This document shows, one piece after another, positions 33,468-45,124 of a stretch of 64,000 nucleotides of DNA; the stretch's first letter is position 1; the number at the start of each line of letters is the position of its first letter. The notes under the pieces were generated by a model. That model saw only the letters and a list, made by a program, of their open reading frames with translations. It searched no databases and was not told the origin of the DNA. The position numbers and the translations under genes are program-made. Source of the DNA: Bolinopsis microptera (taxonomy: Eukaryota > Ctenophora > Tentaculata > Lobata > Bolinopsidae); contig NC_087082.1 of the NCBI RefSeq assembly GCF_026151205.1, positions 14,975,365-15,039,364 on the forward strand. The letters run 5' to 3'.

Positions 33468-33475
33468 CAATTGTC
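33468..33475. repeat. Right target-site duplication CAATTGTC
   Basis: Exact copy of 30796-30803 immediately after the GGATAGTGCC end of the element. Confidence 0.85.
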
Positions 33476-33875
33476 TTGTTATGTTCCACAACAATGGTAT
33501 CTTGGATGCAATTACTTACAAATAATTAATTGACATGCTGATTACTACCATATCCTGTACCTCATACGAACCTGACATGGAATTAAACGAAACCAGTACA
33601 CTGTCAACAGCAGCTGCAACAGGTGAGTGAGTGATAATTTATTTAAGGCGGATTTTTTCCCCTAAAAGGTACACTACATGAATTTTTAAAAACATTTAAA
33701 AGATTTTCCTTTATGACGGCCATACAAATCTTTCAAGCCAAACCACTTGTAGTCGTAAATTTTGGCTAATCCATCAATTCGATTTTCTGGACAATTTTGT
33801 GGAAGCAAATCAAACACATAAATAATAAATTTTAAAATACATAAGTAAACAACACATTAAAAGGTTAATTGCTGA
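33476..33875. other. Gene-free stretch, 3' of the cysteine-rich frame
   Basis: AT-rich. A minus-strand AATAAA (plus TTTATT near 33638-33643), about 235 bp past the stop codon at 33876, could serve as a poly(A) signal for the cysteine-rich frame. Confidence 0.4.
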
Positions 33876-34181
33876 TTAAAAACATGACTTGCCATCTACA
33901 CATCTGGCTCTACACCAGTGTTCCCCTGCTGGGCACTCGCCCCACTTATCCCATCTCTTCTCCAGCTCCTTCACTTCCTCTGTCTGCAGTTGAGCTCCAC
34001 TACAGGACTGACTGTTCTTGAGACATCTATTAGGACAGATTCTGTCTCCAGTTTTGCAGATAGGAGGGGCACGTTTCTCCATCCTCAGTCCGGACACCAC
34101 AGCAAGAGTAAACAGGCATTTCTTGACTTGTACGAGGCCTTTTGGCATGCAAAAAGACCTATCTAAACTAAACCGATTCAT
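33876..34181 (-). CDS. Putative cysteine-rich secreted-type protein, probably the last exon
   Basis: The 101-residue frame ends in two similar cysteine modules: C-x6-C-x3-C-x6-C (CKTGDRICPNRCLKNSQSC) and, after a Glu/Lys-rich linker (TEEVKELEKRWDKWGE), C-x6-C-x3-C-x5-C (CPAGEHWCRARCVDGKSC), followed by a final Phe. Regular spacing and internal duplication argue for a real protein rather than a chance frame. The N-terminal part includes a hydrophobic stretch (CLFTLAVVSG) before MEKR, but it is too short and oddly placed to be called a signal peptide; part of it may be intron. The true exon start is therefore uncertain. I do not recognise the family. Neighbours are a fold-back element upstream and non-coding sequence. 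Confidence 0.4.
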   Translation of the reverse strand: MNRFSLDRSFCMPKGLVQVKKCLFTLAVVSGLRMEKRAPPICKTGDRICPNRCLKNSQSCSGAQLQTEEVKELEKRWDKWGECPAGEHWCRARCVDGKSCF

Positions 34182-34666
34182 TGTCTAACATATTGGAAAA
34201 TGGACAGTGACCGAAAAGAAACCTGAAATGAGGAGGCATAACATTTGAGAACAATATTAAATCAGTAGAGATTTGTATGGTTTTAATTTTAGGCGCAACA
34301 GTCTTAATCAAAAAATAAATGGAAGAAAAGATCAAGATTTAAATTCCCAGAAGATATATTTACAACACTTCAAACTGTGTCAGTTACAAACAAACTTAAG
34401 CCAATGGACAGAAAACCTACCTCTCTCATATTGAGATGAAGTCAATCATGGTATATGAAGTCCATTAACATGATTCTAAATGACTCGAGTTAAAAAGACA
34501 GAGAAACATTCTAAGACACGCAATTATTATTTTAGGCATAAGTCTTATAAGTAATTAGTTAAAATCTAGAACATTCTATGCTGATGAGGAATATAAACAT
34601 TTAATAGGAAGACAACATTTGTATAATAATAATTTGCAGCGTGAAATAACTGCTTAGTGGTGTCCA

Positions 34667-34876
34667 TTAATTCAGTGAGATACTTCCTAAGAACTGAACC
34701 CCATACTTAAATGTTTTAATGTCATTTGTACCAACACTCAATATAATATATTCAATATCCTTCAGCTTCTGCCACTGCCTGATTTGAAATGAAAATTTAA
34801 TGAATGTTTTCATGATGACTCTAATTTTTGCACTCACTTGGAGTACATCATTGAATACTTTCCTTCCCCATCCCAA
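34667..34876 (-). pseudogene. Possible SGNH-hydrolase-like fragment (VGTND box)
   Basis: The 69-codon frame contains DIEYIILSVGTNDIKTF, which resembles SGNH-hydrolase block III (hydrophobic strand then GxND). The start, MGWGRKVFNDVLQVS, resembles the segment that precedes it in LINE-associated esterase-like proteins. The catalytic Ser and the C-terminal Asp/His block are not visible. Some CR1-type LINEs encode an esterase domain, so a decayed retroelement piece or a host exon are both possible. Confidence 0.3.
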
Positions 34877-37559
34877 CTATTTGTCCGTACGAATTTTGTC
34901 TTGACTACCAAACAGGACAGTGTCTTTCCTGCTCTTATCGTATCTGGAGAATTCGTTAAAGTAAAGGGTTGAGGTTGAGGAGGTGGGTGGGCGCATAAAG
35001 GAATTGTAGTTCTTGCAATCGCTCCTGACTACATTTGTATCTTGTCTTCGTATCTGCAGCGAGAAAAAGATAATCTATAACGATCCCCTTAACTGAGCTC
35101 TCTGCACGAACGCTTGTGAAGACAATATTCCTGACACCTCCGGTTCATAATATACAAACTACAGTCCTTTGGGGTTATCTACATATTACGTTACAGCGCT
35201 TATCCCCATTTTCTGAATTATTCGATGGACCCTCTCAGCTCCAAATGAAACTACTAAATAACCGTGTGTGACTGGTCAATGAGACACCTATCGTCGTGGT
35301 TGTGGTACCTAGTTGCACAAAACAACTTGTACATGCATGCTAGGCATGAGTTAGCTTTTGCAGCCCAACTTGGAGTTGATTATCATCATAAGCTCTGAAT
35401 AATGCCAGAGAATAAAGTTTAACAATATCGATTGGCTCCTTCGTCGTGGTGTGTCCATTTGAGAAGACCTTACATATTCATCTCCAGTCGAAGTTGAGCC
35501 ACTTTGTGGCAGTTTTCCACAGCATTTTGCTGGCCATAAGTGTTTCAAGGTTCAGCAACATCAAAGTGCCATGTTAACACTCTTGTTCTGAACAAAATCT
35601 GAATGCAACTCCAAGAAACGTCCCGCATTTCACAGAAAATTCTCCTTAAGTTCATGACATTACTCACAACAGCCTTGAGACTTTAGCTCATTAATAAAAC
35701 GAGTTAAAAACATTGGGTAAACCAGAATTCAGATCCATAGTGATGTAGAAGAGGAGAGAAATAGCGTGAAGGGAGGAGAAAATGGCGAAGTCAATACTGT
35801 ACCCAGAAGTAGATGCTTGGCTTAGGAAGCAAACCCCACTCCATAGTCTCTTCCAATCGCTTTGACATGGGACCTAAATTATATTGTTAAATGAGTAGTG
35901 TGCGAAATATTAAAACTGAAAACAACTATTTTTACGATTAACACTCGTTGGATTTGAAAGAAAAAAAAAAAGCTCAAAAATAATTGTTACAGTTTCCCTT
36001 TTCTCCGTAAAAAGCACAATTAATTGAATTGCGTGATATAGCTTTGTCGAAATATTTTAAATAATTTTGAGCATGCTTCGATTGACCAGAATGTTGTTTA
36101 TTTGCAACTATAAGATGACTCGTTGAACAATTTTTGTTGTAGGTTTATAACCACCATGACGCCGCCGAGATTTTGGACTCGTCCCACGAAAGATTTAAAA
36201 TCAAATATTTAACAAGTATCGCCCGTTTAAAATGTTTTGTCGAAAATAGGAACACAAATTTTTTTGAAAACAAATTTTAAATTTTGTATTTTATTAATAA
36301 AAATCAAAACATATCCTATCAAAAAATAAAGCCACGCGTTGGTTGACTGCCTCAGTAAGTGAATAATTTAAGCTTGAAGGTGCCCTTGCGCATTTACAAA
36401 CCTTATGCGCAATCATTCATGAGGACCTGTGAGCGCCAAAATTAATTGAAGTTTCTAGAATCAATCATCACTACGAGTTACTCATTTTTGGATTAGTAAA
36501 AGCATGCTGATTAGTCAGTTATTTCATTCATTCATACTTAAACGGTTTAAAGCTGTAATTTAGAACTCACCTATTGATTAAACTACGAAAGCAGAACGTA
36601 GATAAATGAGGACAATATACGACGACACTACCAAGGACCCGAGTGCCGCATTGACTTTTCCATCCGTTTTTACCGAAGGCTTATCCACCAGTTACTCATT
36701 GTGCATGTATAGTCTTAATATTTTGTCTTACTCTACAAGCATCTGAAATTGAAGTGTCGTAATTTATTATAGAAGAGCCACCAACCTCCGCATTATAATC
36801 TTTGTATGCAAGTTCGTTTATAAAATCTAATCTAATAATCAGAATTGATCCATTAGTCTTAAGATGAACGTGTATATCCAAGCTCAACGTTATGTAAAAT
36901 CCCGAATGGATGAATTAATCACGAGTAATGTTTCCCTTTCAACACAACTAAACAACAAACAATGCTTTGCTCACCATGGTGACGCAAATCGTATGGGTCC
37001 AACATTTGGTTCAGATAACCCTCACCCCGACGAACTGCGTCGAGAAAATTATCAAATTACTGCATTTGGCGCCAGTACTGGACACATTTTATATTTAATA
37101 TTTGTGTGTTTTGTAGAAATAGTGTCATCTACTGCAGTAACTCTTAACTGTCGATCAAGCATCGTCCCGACAGCGGCAGGGACGAAAATAACGAGTCAAT
37201 CACAGAAAGTTAACCAAAAGATAAAAACAACAAGAGCTCTATCTGACAAGTTCTCCCCCCACACCCTATATTCACTCTTTTGAACTTTCGCCTGTCTCAG
37301 TGCCACACCAGATTCACAGACAAAATTACTATACACCTACGACTAAGTAATGGCAAACTTTTAAAAAAAAGAGAAGACTCTGTCTAGAAATTAGTAAAAC
37401 GATATAGGAAAGGATTCCACCACGAGCTGTAACACATTTGACTCTTTCGGCAGTAATTTCCAAGAAAAGATAATTTGTCTGCAAACTATCTAACTCCCTA
37501 GAACAACTAAAATCGTAAACCGCTACCAACCCTTGGCTCACCCGCACATTAACTCCATC
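34877..37559. other. Gene-poor AT-rich stretch; sequence quality may begin to fall here
   Basis: No gene recognised. The longest frame (36864-37283, 139 codons, plus) has no motif I can name. On the minus strand, 37329-37628 reads SDGVNVRVSQGLVAVYDF and NYLFLEI, faintly like a LINE endonuclease stretch. Everything else is unannotated. Confidence 0.4.
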
Positions 37560-39600
37560 TGACAAAAAGCTATGTTTGATATCGAAAGGAAGAAGACTTG
37601 TTACATTAAAACTACCTGTGGGATCCAAACAAGCACATATATACTACAAGGAATTCGCAAGTTTCTCAAGAGCTCATCAAGATTGGCAAAGGCTATGTGC
37701 TATACTCAAAAATTCGAGAATACAGCATGAACTCAAAAAAGACCTGGGAAATTATAATGAACTCCGTGCAAAAATAAACTAGATAGTAAGACGATTTTGC
37801 ATAGATGGCCAAGTATTACTTGCAGACGATTAATTGCAAACAATTCTGTGAATATTTTACATCTCTTGCAAGAAATCTCAATATCAATTGTACTGTCAAA
37901 CAATATATTCCTCTGAAACCAGTAGAATCATTTGCTCAGAGTTAATGTCTAACTCGGTATCTGACTCATATACCTGGAAGAAACTGAATGAAAGAAGAAT
38001 TTATAGAGGTGATCCGAGATGTTTCAAAATAGTATGGCCATTGACGATAACCTGTAGATTGTTGTAAAAAACCGGCAAAACTCATTGCCGTACTTTGTCT
38101 AGCTTACAGACACATGTATACAAAGTGTACCTTCCAGTATTTTTAAACTGTAAAGGTTATTCCTATTTACAAAAAAACCAATAATGAATGCATATGAAAA
38201 TTATCGGCCTGGTATCAATATTAACCTTTATTTGGAAAGATCTTCGAGAAGGTTATTTATAAACGCCTCTATAATTTCTTCAATCAAAGGTTGATACTAA
38301 CAGACCTCCACATTTATTGAGAAAAGGCCAGTTCTACCACCCAATGCACTACACCAATCTATTGACCTCCGTTACAAGAATCTCTGGGCCAGCAATAAAC
38401 AGTCCTAGGGATATTCTTGACTGAGCAAAGCCTTCGACATCCCTTGATCACGATATTCTTTTAGTGCAAATTAAATTCCAACGTAAAAAGGGGCACAGCA
38501 CTGACCTACTAAAAAGCAAATTTTACTTAAACAGAAAATGCATTATGTGTTTATGTATAACGGATGTACCATCCGCAACAATGGACGTGAATATATGAGC
38601 GTACCACAAGGGTCAATTCTAGGCCGTTACTCACTTCTAATGTAAATGAAGGAATAGTAAACCCCCTCCCCCAGGGTCTGTTTCAACAGTGAATGAAATT
38701 GTACTTTATGGCTGATGACACTAATTTTCTTCATATCAGGACCATCTAGAAAGCAACAAACAAAAAAGCCAACTGTAGTACTTTAAACATGTCTCGATTT
38801 ACATGAGATGTAATCTACTCCATATCAAGCATGTCGCAAGATGCTGCTACATGGTACATTTTAAACTCTTCCTCATTGAATTATGAAGAACACCTGTGCA
38901 CACTGGCCCAGACATTTGCTATCCTGCAAGATAAATCTAGATCAATATTCATCAATGGTGAAGTTATGACAAAAGTCAAGATTAACCAAATATCTGAGTG
39001 GTTGTTATAGATAAGTAGCTAAACTGGATTGACCCAACATGCACTACCTCCTTACAAAAACAGCGATCTAGTGACGTGGATCAATTGCAGAATTCGGCAC
39101 TCGATGACCGTTCACTATATTTTGAAAATATATAATGCTCTTTTTTCGAATCACATCACATTTACGGTAAAAGTGAGTGGGTGTTGTCTCAAAGAACTTT
39201 CCAATGTTGTCGTTAATCACACAGAAGCACAGTATAATGGATCCTTTATGCGACCTTGAGACTCATATTTAATAAACAATCACAGTGCACCTACTAGTAC
39301 CCATATCGTATGCACAAACTAGACCATATACACTTAAGAAAAAGAACATACAAAACCCATTTTTAATAGATTAAAAAGACTTACGGCTCAAAACATGTAC
39401 AAATATCACTGCATCACTAAATTTTCTAAGATTATCATACCGTAGCAACCGCACTAACTCCCTTTACGAGACCCTTTTTTTTATCAACAATCAAGACCGT
39501 GCAACGATCGTCACGGTTATTCTCCTAAATAAATCAAATAACCTTTTAGTTTAATCAGCCAAGCTTGGAACAAGCTGTTCATAAAAAAATTTTAACTTCA
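37560..39600 (+). pseudogene. CR1/Jockey-like LINE reverse transcriptase, frame broken by many small indels
   Basis: Family motifs appear in order on the plus strand but in changing frames: a linker (FCEYFTSLARNLNI, near 37845-37880), NYRP (38199), LSKAFD (38421-38438), VPQGSILG (38601-38624), the catalytic ADDTNF (38708-38729), ILYxALFSNHI-like sequence near 39125-39150, and a C-terminal segment with KYHCITKFSK near 39400-39425. Stretches between frame changes match the family well at the amino-acid level, for example FEKVIYKRLYNFF-like sequence after NYRP with only single-base gains. That points to sequencing indels more than to age. Orientation is plus throughout; the 5' limit is uncertain. 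Confidence 0.75.
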
Positions 39601-39899
39601 AGACAATTGCATAGAACGTCCATTAGCTTGATAAAACTGAAACAAAAGCACTATTAATACATATCACAGCAGCTTGACGTTAAAAGATATTGACTCCAAA
39701 CAATTTTAAAATGCAGAAAACAAGTCCTAATTGCAGCGGCGCACACTTACTATTAAGTTACAATCAAGATGTACTATAACAGAGACTCATCAAATCATTT
39801 GCGCTTTTTTAACCATCTTTGGGGAGAATCCATGTCATGTTTTACTGGTTCATTCCAGGGCTCATGTCTGTCCCATTGTCACTTTGTGGCGAGCAGCAT

Positions 39900-40053
39900 A
39901 GAGTCTAAAAATAATCTGTGCCTAGCGAGGACTCCAATGCATGGTGGCTATGATACCCCTTCTAACTCACGAGGCAACTCGCAAAAGCCATGTGGCCTTG
40001 AATACGCCAGCACCCTCGGTTACTGATGAGCCAACAGCGCTATTGGGCCCCCT
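39900..40053 (-). mobile_element. tRNA-like SINE head (A and B boxes)
   Basis: On the minus strand a candidate pol III promoter starts with GGGGGCCCAA. TAGCGCTGTTGG (40042-40031) fits the A-box pattern TRGCNNAGTNGG, and GTATTCAAGGCC (40005-39994) fits the B box. The spacing (about 10 and 48 nt from the start) is that of a tRNA gene. There is no tRNA cloverleaf, so this is a SINE-like unit, not a tRNA. The tail is not clearly defined. Confidence 0.45.
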
Positions 40054-40344
40054 ATGTATCAAGGACACTACCGCAACGATCTGACTAACGCCCAGATATA
40101 AGCAAAGATTGGCGCGCCAGTCCAAAAACAGCGGTCGCGCACAGAAACAGCTTCCCCTAGTAGCCATAACACTCACCTGACTCCCACAGTACACTAACCT
40201 CACGCCGCGTGCGGTTTTCGACTGACACAAACCAAACCGGATTAAACCACTGTTAATATAGCCGTTCTGTCTGCTTTGCCAGTCTCTACATTAATAGCCC
40301 GCTGTATTTGCTGCCCCCTGATAGCCAAATGTTGCCGCCCCCTC

Positions 40345-40880
40345 GAGAGTGAATGGGATATCCTACAATGTGGGAGTGCGTAATGTGGAGTATCTCTACA
40401 ATATGGTAAGTTTAATGGGATTATCGCTACAATGTTGGGAGAGGGGGAGGGTGTAATTGGGAGTAAACGCTACAATATGTCGTGTAATGGAGTATTGCTA
40501 CAATAGTGGAGGTTCAATGGGAGTATCGCTACAATATGGGATTTTAATTGGGAGTATCGCTACAAAATGGGGAGTGTAATGGGAGTATCGCTACAATTGT
40601 GGATGTTATGAGATATCGCACAATGTGGGAGTATATATGGGAGTATCGCTACATATGGGGGTGTAATAGGGAGAAATCCTACAATTGGAGTTAATTTGGA
40701 GTATCGCTACAATATGGCAGGAATGGAGTATCCTACCATGAGGAGTGTAATGGGAGTATCGGCTAACAATGTTGATTGTTTATGGTAGTAACCTACATTG
40801 TTGGGAGATAATGGATATCGCTACAATTGGGAGTGCAATGGTAGTATCGCTACATTTTTTGGAGTGTTATGGGATAATGT
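40345..40880 (+). repeat. Ragged ~30-bp minisatellite (GGGAGTATCGCTACAATNTG core)
   Basis: Roughly 17-18 units share the words GAGTATCGCTACAAT and GGGAGTGTAAT. Unit length drifts through single-base gains and losses (TATCGGCTAACAAT, TATCCTACAAT and so on). In contrast to the exact 331-bp and 7-bp arrays upstream, this pattern suggests noisy reads or an old array. Confidence 0.8.
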
Positions 40881-41689
40881 ATATTAGTATACCACAACCA
40901 GTTATCCACACCAAACAAGTTAAATGTTGAAAATGGCAAAAAAATGAAACAGATCAGAACCTGTATTTCCTTTCGTACAATATTGATCCCTGCTCCTGTA
41001 TTTTCTGACTGAGTGAAGAGTCCACCTCACGTGACGTTCCCCAACAAACCCTCCACGTGTTTATCTCACCACCAAAAGGCAGATAGTATCAATACAGTTC
41101 CCGCACCACCTAACACACTAATCCCAAACGTTAAGCACACCAGCAACGCCAGTTTGCAACCTACGTCTCCACCACGTCTCAAAACCAGCATTACTCATCC
41201 CGGGCTTCCGTCCTTTCATGGTGTTTAGCGGCAGGTAACCTCCCAGAACTTCCCTAGTGGACCGAAGTTTAGTAAATCTCCGGAGTGCAACCCCGATTGC
41301 GGCTGATACCTTGGCAGGTATTATCATTCCATTTGCCCTCAGGGAAGGGCTAGATGCATAAGTGATGGACTCCTTTAGGACGCTCCCCAATGAGTGTCCG
41401 CCACCTCTATATGACTGTTGTCAGTGGTTGTCGCGACAAAAAAAAAAAAAAAAAAAAAAAAAAACAAAAAAAAAAAAACAAAAAAAAAAACCAAACTGAT
41501 GTAATGTTTTTCTAGATACTAAATATCTAAGATTTATAAAATTTTTATCGTAATAATTATTGATTGAAATATAATAATTTATATTGCGTGTAGGTTTTAT
41601 CTGGTATGATATGATTATATTGATATTGTATTATTTGAACGAAGCTAACTCTAGACATAGTAATACTACTTCTTTACGAAAGGGACTTG
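40881..41689. other. Gene-free stretch with an A-rich run
   Basis: An almost pure A run with a few C (41440-41491) follows a moderately GC sequence (41000-41430) and could be the tail of a retroposed copy, but I see no recognisable head or coding motif. Short frames at 41013-41390 lack family signatures. Confidence 0.45.
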
Positions 41690-41969
41690 GAGTATGAAAC
41701 GACCAAGGTTTGTCTTAAATCTTTCTATCCAAAACTCAAGATCTCAGGATGCAAAGTGTGGGGGGCGTAAACTTTTGGTCTGCACTCTCACGATCCTGTA
41801 TCACCCTGATTCCTGTCTCGACCTAATCTTTGTAAAAGGTTATATACCTACTCGACAATCACTTGCTACTTCCAAGTCCCCTAAGATAATCTATCTAAAG
41901 ATTCGAGCTAGTAATATATATAGAAAATATGACTTTTGTCTGTCTTTAATGATACTAAATAAAATTGAT

Positions 41970-42660
41970 ATGTTTTCTTGAAAATTGTTTTCTTATTAAT
42001 TGGAACATCCCATTTTACTTTTCGAGTCAATAATAACACCTAAAAACATTGTCTCTCTACTTCTATATTACCGAAATTCAGAGTTAGTATATAATACTGA
42101 TTACGTTTAACTGCCTCATTATCAAGAAGCATGTACGTGACAGATTTAAGTATGAATGTAGCAGCTTTCTTTATACTTTATAAGTATAATTCATTTCATG
42201 ACTGTTGTAAACAACGGCGAATTTCGTTTGCTCTTCATACAGTTTTTTTTCTACCATTCATCACTACGAATAGTTTTGACATCTGCAATATATGGAGACT
42301 TGACCGCAGATCAGTGTATCTAAATAAGTCGTTAACATATATTAAAATAGCAAGAGTGCTCCGATACAATAGCTGGAGGGAACTCCAAAAGCGAACAGGC
42401 AGCTTGTCAGAGCACTCGCCCAGTACAGAGACCATATTGATATCTAAAGCGAATAAGATTAAACTAGCGATGAGTCTATTGGCGATTCCACGATAATCCA
42501 TAGATTTCCTAGTTTAATAATAGTTTTTCTCATGTGAGATCGTGTCAACGCTTTAGATAGATCAATAATATATTCAAGTAACATGACACTTTTTTGCTAA
42601 GACATGATTCTATGTAATTCACGAGGATTGAGGCATGTCTTCAACTGATTTCATAAATAA
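41970..42660 (-). pseudogene. CR1/Jockey-like LINE reverse transcriptase fragment, minus strand
   Basis: Minus-strand translations contain a DLSKA-like box near 42550-42575, NYGxRGIANRLIAS near 42460-42500, LIYVNDLFRYTDLRSSLH near 42290-42345 and FLGVIIDSK near 42020-42046. These follow the order of LINE RT motifs from palm to thumb. Frames change between them, as in the LINE at 37.6-39.6 kb. The expected VPQG and ADD boxes fall in shifted sequence. The element lies just outside the visible part of the left palindrome arm. Confidence 0.65.
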
Positions 42661-42999
42661 TTACTCGACTTATCTATCTTTGATCATGTAGTTTATAACA
42701 TACCAGACGCGGCGCCTGAATTGGACACGAGTCAGCGGTAATAAATGGGAAATGTGAATACAAATATTTACGAGTAACCACCCGTTAAGACTTATAATTA
42801 TCCGACCCGACTAGACTTAGGGCGGCTTCAAACGGTCCGAACAGAGATATTTTATTTCCTAAATCTAGTCTATCCCGCATGATTTGTTAATTTCCTAATT
42901 GCACATCCTCGCGCTGACGTCAAGCTCGGGTCCTTCCTAAGGATGTCAATTTGTAGGTTTTATACCTACCAGTAAGCTCGCCGATTTGGACTCCTCTAC

Positions 43000-43090
43000 A
43001 ATATTGAACAAATATATGTGCTCGAATGCACGCTTGGTCGTGCGCGCATCAATAATGCTTCTCGCAACCACAATCTTAAGCATATCGGCT
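43000..43090 (-). repeat. Dispersed repeat with GGTTGCGAGAAGC core (copy 3, left arm)
   Basis: Contains GCTTCTCGCAACCACAATC and GTGCGCGCATCAATAATG, the reverse of the unit at 23.7 kb. Its mirror in the right arm is at 63590-63700. Confidence 0.6.
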
Positions 43091-43499
43091 AAATGCGAAG
43101 GATTGACTACGTCACTCAAGAACAAATATTTTGATATATGATATTCGTATCCAAATATCAAGATAATTTTCCGCTTCGCGGCGCGCGCTCACGCGCACAA
43201 GTGCGATGCAACGAAGGTCAACAATTAGTTACGAGTATCACCGTTAAATGTCAATATATGTAAGTGCAGTGTATTACTCCCCTTCGACATTTCCTTGAAG
43301 GGTTCCCGAAAAAAAGTGAGACTCAGAAGTTTCACATAGCAAGGTGCCTACGCGGGGGTACTGCGTGACGCGCTGTTTCACAAGTAGGCAAGGCACATAC
43401 ATATCAGCAGTCACAATAAGAAGTACGTGTGCGCGCGGCGCAGTGCTGACAATAGCGTCGTATTTAACCCCGGGTGCACTACATCGGGAGCGATGATTG

Positions 43500-44650
43500 G
43501 TATACTAATGTGAGTTATGTCTATTCCAAAAGTTTTTAGCCGATAATCAGGAAAACAGGAATTGTGGTACAGATAAGAAATTAGAAATTTATAAAAATCC
43601 TACGATTGAAAAACAATTTGAATTACAACAGGATTACATAAAAATTATAAGTATTCGATGGTAATTAATAAAGAAACTAAAAGAGCCCGGGTCACACAAA
43701 GGAATCTAATCGTATTCTTTTTAAGTCATTTTAATCGCATCAAAAAATATCTGTCACACCGAGTATACAGCCATTAAAATATAGCTCGCAATAACACTAC
43801 GATCATTACCAACAACGGATAATTAACCAACAAACCGATGAAAATGTCGTTTTAACAACTTCAGACGTGGACGGTCGTACATTACAAAGATAATTCATAA
43901 TATAAGTAGAGATAGTTTTACAATTTGAATTGCATTTAAATAATTTCAAATGAGTCTGTCAATAATGCTAAAAACAATTTCGTACATAAACAAATATATG
44001 TACTAAATAACTCAAACAATTCATAGAAATGATTACGGAAGATTACAGATTGAAAGTAATAATGATAACGAAGATTACATCACACTTCCTATCCGCAAGA
44101 AACGGATTCTTTTGCATAACATAATAACATCTAACAATCCGGTGACCGAACAACCAATCCAATCCGGCCGCAACAAACACTTCGCGATCATTAAGAATTA
44201 GGTTAGAATCTTCATTCCCAACTTTGACGTCGGATCAGTAATAAACCGTTAGATCTTGCAGCCCAAACATAGACTTCGTGAATCCTTAAGAAACGGATTC
44301 TTTCCTGCAGGCCCAACTCCCGACCGATCTGAAAAAGTACATGTTGTCATTGACATATTTACGTCATCTGTAATGTAAATCTACTAATCTTTACGTAAAA
44401 CAGCAAATGATAATCCTCCCCTATCACTTGTTCGTGCTAAATGATTAAATATCTAAATACATTTTGTATCTTTACTACTGCCCATCGGATAACTGGGAAG
44501 TTAGGGAGAAAAGAGAACTAATAATATTTTCACATATAAAGTATATTAATTTTAATTGCGGTTAGTAGAGTAAGTAAAACATTGAACACCAGAAATGATG
44601 CGAGAGATACTTCATTTGTAGCTAATAAGGACATAAGGACTCGTGTGATC
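43500..44650. other. Gene-free part of the left arm with AAACGGATTCTTT repeats
   Basis: AAGAAACGGATTCTTT occurs near 44095 and 44286, with related GGATCAGTAA/CCGTTAGATCTT words between. The right arm has the mirrored set at about 62340-62600. No gene recognised. Confidence 0.5.
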
Positions 44651-44659
44651 ATATAGCTT

Positions 44660-44770
44660 AGGTGCATGTGACTTGAAAGACAATTTACAACAAGTATTTT
44701 GAAAGCTCCTGCTAATAAAAATCTTTCATAACACTTGTATGTTTAAAATACCCTCCGGATAGTGTGAAGT
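44660..44770 (-). repeat. Dispersed repeat shared with 22.1 and 22.6 kb (left arm)
   Basis: TTTTGAAAGCTCCTGCTAATAA and the following CATAACACTTGTATGTTT are the reverse of the segment at 22100-22165. Mirror copy at 61930-62010. Confidence 0.75.
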
Positions 44771-45124
44771 GTGTTGAGCAGTGCTAGTAGCGCCAACGGC
44801 GAATTGTGTCGCTCCTACTGCTTACACTCCTTAATCTCGTTTACCGTGCAACTGCAAGCAAAAAGGCAGAAGATGTTACTATTTCAAAGTTAGCTACTAT
44901 AGCAAATCAAAGAAAGCTAGTAGGATCAGAGGTTATAAGTAGGCAACATACAGCTTAAAACTGAATATAGGTTGCAAGTTTGTGAGATGTTGTCTTCATG
45001 AGAGCGAAATTTAAAGTGCCCAGACGACGTCTTGCCAGATAGTGAGTCAGCGAAAGCTACATTTACACGAGCTACTAATCCCTGACCTTACAAAATAGTT
45101 ATGGCACAGAATGATGCAGTTTAT

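Noticed and set aside
36864-37283. 139-codon plus-strand frame as a host gene
   Set aside because: Composition is ordinary but no motif, no conserved-looking pattern and doubtful sequence quality nearby.
40345-40880. CRISPR-like array
   Set aside because: Units are head-to-tail without unique spacers, and the genome is eukaryotic; it is a ragged minisatellite.
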